NCBI GenBank assembly: GCA_022616395.1
Contig: JAKEEV010000556.1
Span: forward strand, 1-12,737
DNA: 12,737 nt
Direction of reading: 5' to 3'
Origin: Planctomycetia bacterium
GTDB taxonomy: Bacteria; Planctomycetota; Planctomycetia; Gemmatales; Gemmataceae
The notes beneath the pieces are model-generated. The model did no database searches and was not told where the DNA came from. It worked only from the letters and a program-made list of their open reading frames with translations. The position numbers and the translations under genes were made by a program. Position 1 is the stretch's first letter; each line of letters begins with the position of its first letter. Shown one piece after another: positions 5,829 through 11,367 of the stretch.

Positions 5829-7482
5829 TCAAGGAGTCAGCTTGGGAGTCAAATCTGTCCCGAGCAGTCCGGGGTAATCGGGAGCATATCGAGGAGCGCG
5901 GAAGAGCGGATTTCCCAACGTGAACGCGGGCACTTCGAGTTTGGGTAGTGGCGGCGCTCCAAATGGGAGTTTGGGGAGTTCAAGCCCCGGCGGAAGTGGA
6001 ATGTCAAACGGAAGTGCCATCTCGTTGGGGACGGTGTATTTCCAAACCACTTCACCTTCGGGTGTGACTTCAAGAACCGTTCCGGTCACGCCCAGACAAA
6101 CAAGAGTATTCCCATTGGGCAGCCGCTGAGCGCTGGAGAAGGCGGGGGAGGAGAAGTCCGGCTTCTTTCCCCCGTTGTAAGTCCACGTCGGCTTGTCCGG
6201 TCCGAAGACGGATTTCGCCTTGCGTGTGTAGCGTCCTTTTGAATCCACCGGAAGAACGATCTCGTCCACCGAGGAGAACATCTCCCCTCGCCCACTGCCG
6301 TTATTGAACACCAGCAAGTTTCCTTCTCCCGGCAACCCGCGTTCGATCCAGTGAGCGTGGTGCGGATAAACAAGCCACTGGTCCGCGTTCGTTCCACAAC
6401 GGTACGCGCGGGGATTCCCCCAACGGTAGAGGAGAGCGCCTCCTTTTCCGTGCCGACCGCCCGGACTGGCCGCTTCGGTTTTCGTAGTCGAGTGGTCGAT
6501 GATCCAGACCTCGCTGAAGCCCAGACCAGTCAGCGCGATCTGATCGAGTTCGGGGTGGTAAGCCACGGAGTTGATGTGTGTCCAGTCCGCATTGCCCGGC
6601 GCGCCTGAGGTGTTTCCCGTGGGAGCGCTCACGTATCCCAGACCCTGGAGTTTGGTGAGATCGGCTCCTTGAAAGAGAGCGCTGTCGGTTCCCGCGCCGT
6701 GGTTGATGTCGATCAACTCCGGGTGTTCGGAGACCGACCCGTAGTTGGGCTTGGTCCGATCGGTGTCTTGCACCAGATGATCCCAAACACGCCACTCCCA
6801 AACCACCTCACCGGTTGTCCGGCCCGTGGGTTTGATTTCGACAACGCAATCGGACAGGAAGTAGTCGCCGGTGAATGTGTTTGGTCTGCGCCCAGCCGCG
6901 ATGGCTTCCGATGCGGGAATCCGTTCGCACACGACGAGCAGCACATTTCCATTGGGCAGTTTCAGGACATCGTGGTGAGGAAGCCGGCGATCATCGCCAT
7001 ACTGGAAATCCCAAACCAACTCGCCTTCCCAGGTGAACTCCTGCACTCGCCCTCCTCCGCCCGAGTGATGAAATCGACGTTCGTGACCAGCGGGCACACA
7101 CGCACGCAACAGGTTGCCGTTTTCCAGAAGAGTGGCCCCCCAGCGCGGGGGGATAGTTGCTCTTCCAGGTTCGGACGACGCGCGCCTCCATGTCCAGCAG
7201 AGTCGTGGTGGTGGAAGTGATCGGCGCGATGAGTGTGTACCCACGAAACGCTTTCGAGTCGTTAATCAACAGTCCGGTCGGGAGCAGTCCGCTCAGACCC
7301 GGAACACTCGAAGGTTGACTTTCTTCCACCGGCAGCGGACTGGCTGGCTGAGCGGTCGCGACCGGCGTGGGAGGCTCGTTTGCAGAACGGGAACAACCAA
7401 ATGCAATCAAGATAAGGCCGACGACTGCCGCCCTTCCCACCCTACGAGTACAATGCGCTCCACAGTGAATCAGTTCCATCAT
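5829..7482 (-). pseudogene. Arylsulfotransferase-family lipoprotein, interrupted by a single-base frameshift
   Basis: Two frames join into one arylsulfotransferase-like protein (ASST/Arylsulfotran_2 type) of about 550 residues if one base is removed at 7136-7152. The start is ATG 7482 (or 7479), with GAGGG just upstream. The N-terminus has a basic stretch, then VGLILIAFGCS, a plausible lipoprotein signal and lipobox. The first frame continues through GYTLIAPITSTTTTLLDME and VVRTWKSNYPP. The second frame resumes at ATLLENGNLLRAC and carries LPHHDVLKLPNGNVLL, DWTHINSVAYHPELDQI, WIIDHSTT, YRWGNPRAYRCG, HHAHWIERGLPGEGNLLVF and LPNGNTLVCLG, ending in a proline-rich tail. Family members are periplasmic beta-propellers, and characterised ones transfer sulfate between phenols through a histidine; the catalytic activity here is unproven. 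All 1653 remaining bases are open. It may be a sequencing error, a recent pseudogene or a slippage site. Confidence 0.88.
7136..7152 (-). other. Frameshift site: C6-GCGCT-G6 hairpin
   Basis: On the minus strand six C (7152-7147), GCGCT, and six G (7141-7136) form a perfect 6-bp hairpin. The change from the N-terminal to the C-terminal frame of the arylsulfotransferase must occur here. Removing one C gives YPPRWGATLL and removing one G gives YPPALGATLL; both fit. Confidence 0.75.
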
Positions 7483-7774
7483 GTTGCCCTCGAGACAATG
7501 AAGACAGGAGAGAAGAAACGGATCACGAGATCGCGACACGTTGGATGCGCGTATCAAGAGAGTTCTTGGCGTCGCGAATGAACGGAGTGGAGTAGACCGA
7601 AGGGAGGTGATGGACCGCCAACCAGAAAATTATGATTACTTATCCCCTCATTCCCTTTCTTCTCACCTGCGTTGCGGGATGGCTGTTTGAGCTGGGATGG
7701 GTGAGGTTTTTGGAGGTGCGAAGTTTGAAACGGAAACAAGACCGATTCGGCGACAGGTGAAGTGAAGGTTTTCT
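7483..7774. other. Intergenic region with relatively AT-rich patch
   Basis: This stretch lies between the arylsulfotransferase start and the WD40 remnant. It holds a strong Shine-Dalgarno-like GGGAGGTGA on the plus strand (7602-7610). Farther on is a 42-codon open frame, 7632-7760, starting MITYPLIPFLLTC, which has a hydrophobic N-terminus and a basic tail but sits 21 bases from that site. I do not call it a gene. No clear promoter for the lipoprotein could be identified. Confidence 0.3.
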
Positions 7775-8007
7775 TTAATCATCGAGATCCCACACCAACT
7801 TGCCCGCTCTCACTCCCCGCGGCACAACGCAGCCCGTCCGGGGCGAACGCGACAGTCCACAACCGCCCGATCTTCCACTTGTATCGCCGGTGAACTTCCC
7901 AGTGGTCGTGTCCCACATCGTCACAGCCTTGTCGCGGCTGACGGTCGCGAGTCGCTTCCCATCCGGCGAGAACGCGAGGTCGGTGAAGTGTTTGGCCGTT
8001 GCCTGGC
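7775..8007 (-). pseudogene. C-terminal remnant of a WD40-repeat protein with two frameshifts
   Basis: Reading minus from about 8000, one frame gives AKHFTDLAFSPDGKRLATVS and then DKAVTMWDTTTGKF, a clear WD40 blade. The next frame gives YKWKIGRLWTVAFAPDGLRC followed by AAGSESG. The first frame returns for KLVWDLDD and the stop codon TAA (7777-7775). Together these are the last two blades of a typical planctomycete WD40 protein. At least two compensating indels are needed: about one base lost after GKFTG, and one extra G in AGCGGGCAAG. The 5' part is absent; upstream lies the VFARAY repeat and the HNH pair. It is not translated as a functional protein. Confidence 0.8.
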
Positions 8008-8028
8008 TCAATACGCTCGCGCAAAGAC
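8008..8028 (-). repeat. Second copy of the proS 3' end (VFARAY plus stop), direct repeat of 8879-8899
   Basis: The minus strand reads GTC TTT GCG CGA GCG TAT TGA here, while the true proS end at 8899-8879 reads GTC TTC GCG CGA GCG TAC TAA. Both encode VFARAY and a stop; the two base differences in the codons are synonymous third positions. The copies flank the HNH gene pair and lie in the same orientation, as expected of attachment-site-like repeats. Similarity fades quickly beyond these codons. Chance similarity in GC-rich DNA is not excluded. Confidence 0.5.
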
Positions 8029-8111
8029 GCGCGGGTGATTCGATGTGAGTGAGGGGAGTTTGGGCTGGCCTTCTCTCGCCGAATCGCCCTGGCAAAGACT
8101 CGGGATGGACT

Positions 8112-8139
8112 TTCGCAGACAAACGCCGGAGAGTATCAT
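8112..8139 (+). promoter_or_regulatory. Possible sigma-70-type promoter of the HNH gene pair
   Basis: TTCGCA (8112-8117) and TATCAT (8134-8139) are separated by 16 bases. The -10 box matches in five of six positions and the -35 box in four. The transcript would start near 8146, some 28 bases before ATG 8174, which supports that start over upstream in-frame codons. Confidence 0.4.
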
Positions 8140-8173
8140 CCGGTTTAGGAAGTTCCCCGACCCGGACCCGATT

Positions 8174-8467
8174 ATGGCCGACGATCCTATCCTGGCGATT
8201 TGGACCCGATTGCTCACTCCAACTGGGCAACCGCTTCCGCCGAATCTGGCGGGGTATTTCCTTCGACTGGGATTCAGCGACACTGATCGCTCCCGTATGG
8301 GCGAACTGTCCGAGAAGGCCCAGACCGGTTCTCTCTCAGCGGATGAGCGGGCGGAACTGGAAGCCTACTGCCATGCGTCCGCGTTCCTGAGCGTGCTGCA
8401 ATCGAAAGCGCGAGTGGCGCTACGAACCGCACTCCCGGTGTCCGGCAATGGCGCACCCGCGGCATGA
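8174..8467 (+). CDS. Small helical protein, partner of the HNH endonuclease
   Basis: The gene encodes 97 residues from ATG 8174 (MADDPILAIWTRLLTP). This start is chosen from the family pattern and the promoter just upstream; no good Shine-Dalgarno sequence is seen at the usual distance, and the frame is open back to 8045. The sequence is mostly helical, with FSDTDRSRMGELSEKAQTGS, LSADERAELEAY and FLSVLQSKARVALRTAL. Proteins with this 'D..RM.EL..KA..G.L...E..EL..Y......L..L.SKAR' pattern recur directly upstream of HNH genes of the same type in planctomycetes and other bacteria. The function is uncharacterised; cofactor, inhibitor or DNA-binding partner of the nuclease are all possible. Its last 20 bases overlap the HNH gene in another frame, so translation is probably coupled. 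Confidence 0.8.
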   Translation: MADDPILAIWTRLLTPTGQPLPPNLAGYFLRLGFSDTDRSRMGELSEKAQTGSLSADERAELEAYCHASAFLSVLQSKARVALRTALPVSGNGAPAA

Positions 8468-8882
8468 GTTCGTCCGGTCGCGGGCCGGCGAAGCGTGCGA
8501 GTACTGCCGCTTGCCGGAGAGATTCTATCCCGGTCCTTTTATCACCGAACACATCATCGCGCAGCAGCATCGCGGCTCTGACCGAGACGACAACCTAGCC
8601 TACGCGTGCGGACACTGCAACCTGCACAAGGGGCCGAACATCGCCGGGCTTGAACCGGAAACCGGTCAATTGACGCGGCTATTCAACCCTCGTACCGACA
8701 AATGGGAGGATCACTTCGAGTGGTCGGGGCACCTCATTGTTGGGCGAACCGCGATCGGCCGCACCACGATTGGCGTGTTGGCGATGAATGATCCGATGGC
8801 TCGGGTCATTCGGGCCGCGCTTCTGGCAGAAGGGGTGTTTCCGCCCCTTCCACCGCCTGCACCGTCAGCCGATCCGAGTTAG
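8448..8882 (+). CDS. HNH endonuclease
   Basis: The gene encodes 144 residues from ATG 8448, inside the end of the preceding gene; no separate Shine-Dalgarno sequence is evident, fitting translational coupling. The HNH core is complete: zinc cysteines C17 and C20 (CEYC), EHIIAQQH with H35 and H41, DDNLAYAC with N49, and CGHCNLHKG with C54, C57, N58 and H60. HNH nucleases use a beta-beta-alpha-metal fold to cut DNA with a divalent metal ion. After the core come FNPRTDKWEDHFEWSG and IVGRTAIGRTTIGVLAMND, which belong to a common free-standing subfamily of about 140 residues with unknown biological role. Restriction, repair and homing are possible. Its stop codon TAG (8880-8882) overlaps the proS stop codon on the other strand. 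Confidence 0.92.
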   Translation: MAHPRHEFVRSRAGEACEYCRLPERFYPGPFITEHIIAQQHRGSDRDDNLAYACGHCNLHKGPNIAGLEPETGQLTRLFNPRTDKWEDHFEWSGHLIVGRTAIGRTTIGVLAMNDPMARVIRAALLAEGVFPPLPPPAPSADPS

Positions 8883-10417
8883 TACGCTCGCGCGAAGACC
8901 ACTCGGCGCTCTGAATCCTTGCCGGTGAAGATGCACTTCCCCTTGTCCTTCTGCCCGTCGAACGGCAAGCAGCGGATCGTTGCCTTGTACTCCTTCTGCA
9001 CGCGATCTTCCGTCGCGGCCGTGCCGTCCCAGTGAGCGTAGACGAACTTCAGCGGCTCTGCACCGGCCTCGTCCTCCTTCTCCACCGGAAACAGCTTCTG
9101 GAACTCCTCCAGGGTATTTGCGGTCACGATCCGATCGTCTCGGAACTTCTTCGCGCGATCGTAGAGCGCTTGCTGGATGTCGCGAAGTAACTTCGCGATG
9201 TGCTCGGCCGCTCCCGCAAGAGGAATGCCGAACTGCTTCCCTTCCTTGCCGGGCACATCACGCCGGGCAACAGCGCAGGCGCTCTTCTCGATGTCCTTCG
9301 GGCCAATCTCCACGCGAACAGGCACCCCGCGAACCTCATACTCCGCGTACCGGAAGCCCGGTTGCTTGTCGTACATCGTGTCGATCTTCACACTGATCGG
9401 TTCGTAGCCGAAGAAGTCATCGCGAGGAAGCTCACGCAACTCCTTCGCCAGCTTCTCGGCTGCTTCGATGCAGGGTTTGCGCTCCGCATCGTTCTTCCCC
9501 AGCGGAACGATCACAACGTGAAGAGGAGCGAGTCGAGGAGGAACGACAAGCCCGTTGTCGTCCGAGTGAGTCATGATAAGTCCGCCAATCAGACGCGTAC
9601 TCACGCCCCAGCTCGTTGCCCACGCATACTCTTCCTTGTTCTGCTCGTTCTTGAACTTCACATCGAACGCCTTGGCGAAGTTCTGGCCGAGGAAGTGACT
9701 CGTGCCGGCCTGAAGCGCCTTCCCGTCCTGCATCATCGCCTCGATGCAAAGCGTGTAGACCGCGCCGGGGAACTTCTGACCTTCGGTTTTCCGCCCGACT
9801 AATACCGGCATCGCCATGAACTCTTCGGCAAACTTCTGGTAGACACGAACCATCTGAAGCGTCTCGGCTTCTGCTTCTTGCTGAGTCGCGTGCGCGGTGT
9901 GGCCTTCCTGCCAGAGGAACTCCGCGGTGCGAAGGAACAACCGCGTCCGCATCTCCCAGCGCACGACGTTACACCACTGGTTGATTAAGAGCGGCAGGTC
10001 GCGGTAGCTCTGCACCCAGTCCTTGTAGGTTCGCCAGATGATCGTCTCGGACGTGGGCCGGATAATGAGTTCTTCTTCGAGCTTGGCGGTGGGATCGACT
10101 TCGATTTTCCCCTCGCACGACCGCAGCCGGTAGTGAGTGACGACCGCGCACTCCTTGGCGAACCCTTCGGCCATCTGCTCTTCCTTCTGGAAGTAACTTT
10201 TGGGGATGAATAGCGGGAAGTACGCGTTGACGTGCCCGGTGTCCTTGAAGAGCCGGTCGAGGGAGCGTTGCATCTTCTCCCATACTGCGTATCCGGTCGG
10301 CTTGATGACCATGCACCCCTTCACGCCCTCGGCGTTCTGGGCAAGTCCGGCTTCCTTGACGACATCCAGATACCACTGGGGATAGTTTTTGGCTCGGGGA
10401 GTAATCACGTCGGCCAT
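8879..10417 (-). CDS. proS: Prolyl-tRNA synthetase, archaeal/eukaryal type
   Basis: The gene encodes 512 residues from ATG 10417-10415 (MADVITPRAKNYPQWYLDVV), with AAGGAA upstream; a longer frame reaches 10609 but crosses the promoter. It charges tRNA-Pro with proline in the cytoplasm. The class II motifs are in order: the motif 1 region at about 60-72, RPTSETIIW at 120-128, motif 2 RWEMRTRLFLRTAEFLWQEG at 153-172, TSHFLGQNF at 239-247, and motif 3 GVSTRLIGGLIMTHSDDNG at 271-289. The anticodon-binding domain starts near 300. There is no editing insertion between motifs 2 and 3, and the C-terminal extension (about 400-512) ends in VFARAY, marking the short type also found in archaea, eukaryotes and some bacteria. 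Of the four zinc cysteines common in that extension only IRCLPF and GKCIF remain visible. Confidence 0.96.
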   Translation of the reverse strand: MADVITPRAKNYPQWYLDVVKEAGLAQNAEGVKGCMVIKPTGYAVWEKMQRSLDRLFKDTGHVNAYFPLFIPKSYFQKEEQMAEGFAKECAVVTHYRLRSCEGKIEVDPTAKLEEELIIRPTSETIIWRTYKDWVQSYRDLPLLINQWCNVVRWEMRTRLFLRTAEFLWQEGHTAHATQQEAEAETLQMVRVYQKFAEEFMAMPVLVGRKTEGQKFPGAVYTLCIEAMMQDGKALQAGTSHFLGQNFAKAFDVKFKNEQNKEEYAWATSWGVSTRLIGGLIMTHSDDNGLVVPPRLAPLHVVIVPLGKNDAERKPCIEAAEKLAKELRELPRDDFFGYEPISVKIDTMYDKQPGFRYAEYEVRGVPVRVEIGPKDIEKSACAVARRDVPGKEGKQFGIPLAGAAEHIAKLLRDIQQALYDRAKKFRDDRIVTANTLEEFQKLFPVEKEDEAGAEPLKFVYAHWDGTAATEDRVQKEYKATIRCLPFDGQKDKGKCIFTGKDSERRVVFARAY

Positions 10418-10444
10418 GAGCTGTTTCCTTGTGCGGAAAAGCAA

Positions 10445-10466
10445 GCGGGAGGCTTCCGCCCCCCGC
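10445..10466 (-). other. Hairpin in the proS leader
   Basis: Arms 10445-10453 and 10458-10466 (GCGGGAGGC / GCCCCCCGC) pair in eight of nine positions around a four-base loop. It lies in the predicted 66-base leader of proS, 28-49 bases before the start codon. It may be a repeat remnant or influence translation; there is no T-box architecture. Confidence 0.45.
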
Positions 10467-10489
10467 ATTGCGTGTGTCGGACGGTCACG

Positions 10490-10495
10490 ATTATA
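10490..10495 (-). promoter_or_regulatory. -10 box of the proS promoter
   Basis: The minus strand reads a perfect TATAAT (10495-10490), 72 bases before the proS start codon. No good -35 box is seen at 16-18 bases upstream (TCGGTC at 17), so an extended or weak promoter is likely. Confidence 0.5.
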
Positions 10496-10596
10496 GATAC
10501 AGACACGCCCGCGACCGAAAGGTGATCGACGGGGATGAAATCGGTTCGCCGGGGAGATGGTTTGCACTCCGCAGAACCACGAAGAGGAAGCCCGGA

Positions 10597-10905
10597 CTAC
10601 GCTTTGCACTTGATGCGCGCGTTCGATCCACTATCCACAACGACGCCAGCAGGGTTGATGTCCAGAGCAACCGCCACCACTGTGTAGAAGTGCTGAGGAA
10701 TGGCACCAACGGTCTGAGCCTCCCAGCCGTTGTTGACTAGCTGGGCCGCAAGCGGCGGATTTGACTTGGTGCCGTCCGCCTCATCGACGAGAACGAATCT
10801 CACGGCCAGTGCGGCTTGCCCGGCGTTCTGGACAGTGGCCCTGAGCGTGGGTGGTACCGGAGCGCCGTTTTGCGGCGGGTTCACGATGGAAACGGTGAGC
10901 GGCAT
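10597..10905 (-). CDS. Small beta-rich protein of unknown function, paralog of the gene at 11023-11352
   Basis: The gene encodes 102 residues from ATG 10905-10903, with TGGAG five bases upstream. It aligns over its whole length with the neighbouring 109-residue protein. Shared elements are NGAP.PP.L.A at the N-terminus, FVLVDEA.G in the middle, QHFYTVV later, and VVDSG..ARIKC at the end. There is no signal peptide, no membrane segment and no catalytic motif; alternating hydrophobic residues suggest a compact beta sandwich, perhaps Ig-like. It lies 117 bases after its paralog and downstream of the kinase, so it is probably the last gene of that operon. A role as kinase substrate or adaptor is inference only. 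Confidence 0.8.
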   Translation of the reverse strand: MPLTVSIVNPPQNGAPVPPTLRATVQNAGQAALAVRFVLVDEADGTKSNPPLAAQLVNNGWEAQTVGAIPQHFYTVVAVALDINPAGVVVDSGSNARIKCKA

Positions 10906-11022
10906 GGAAACTCCAGACGGTTGAGTGTTCGGATACGATCACGATACCGGCGGAGACAACTCGTCCGAACGCCGGAATGGGTGTTTTTTTCGATTGAATA
11001 GCCAGTGAGTTGGCGGGGACTG

Positions 11023-11352
11023 TCACAACCACCGGCACTTGATTCTTGCGTCCGCTCCGCTGTCCACAACGGTGAGAGTCGCGCTGTCGATCCGGACTGC
11101 GATTACCACCACCGTGTAGAAGTGTTGAACAATCACGATCGGATGACCTGCGGCCGTGGCCTCCCAAAGTCCACTCACGAGGTTCGGCGTGGCGAGGAGC
11201 GGCGGATCGGTCGCAACACCGTTCGCCTCATCGACCAGGACGAACCAGACGCTCAGGCCTGGCCCTACGGGAGGAACCGAAGCCTGGAGAATCGGGGGTA
11301 AGGGAGCACCGTTGAGAGCAGGCGCGAGCAGAGTGACGGGGATGATCGGCAT
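11023..11352 (-). CDS. Small beta-rich protein of unknown function, first of two tandem paralogs
   Basis: The gene encodes 109 residues from ATG 11352-11350 (MPIIPVTLLAPALNGAPLPP), with GGAG about six bases upstream; a TTG two codons earlier is less likely, since the paralog starts at the equivalent methionine. It shares FVLVDEANG, QHFYTVV, VVDSGADARIKC and the NGAP.PP segment with the gene at 10597-10905. The sequence is rich in beta-branched residues without a recognisable known domain, and it has no export signal. It begins only 15 bases after the kinase stop codon, with its ribosome-binding site in between, which makes co-transcription with the kinase very likely. The conserved C-terminal cysteine is notable in a pair otherwise free of cysteines. 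Confidence 0.82.
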   Translation of the reverse strand: MPIIPVTLLAPALNGAPLPPILQASVPPVGPGLSVWFVLVDEANGVATDPPLLATPNLVSGLWEATAAGHPIVIVQHFYTVVVIAVRIDSATLTVVDSGADARIKCRWL

Positions 11353-11367
11353 GGGCAACTCCGGGTG

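Noticed and set aside
7554..7739. 61-codon minus frame upstream of the lipoprotein
   Set aside because: No start signal, no similarity, and unusual composition for this genome.
8045..8173. Longer start for the small HNH partner (GTG 8045 or ATG 8105)
   Set aside because: The added residues are not family-like, have no ribosome-binding site, and would span the likely promoter.
8029..8230. N-terminal part of the 151-codon minus frame joined to the WD40 remnant
   Set aside because: It is antisense to the promoter and start of the HNH partner and shows no WD40 similarity.
10418..10490. T-box or other riboswitch in the proS leader
   Set aside because: The leader is only about 66 bases with one hairpin; it has no T-box sequence and no antiterminator arrangement.
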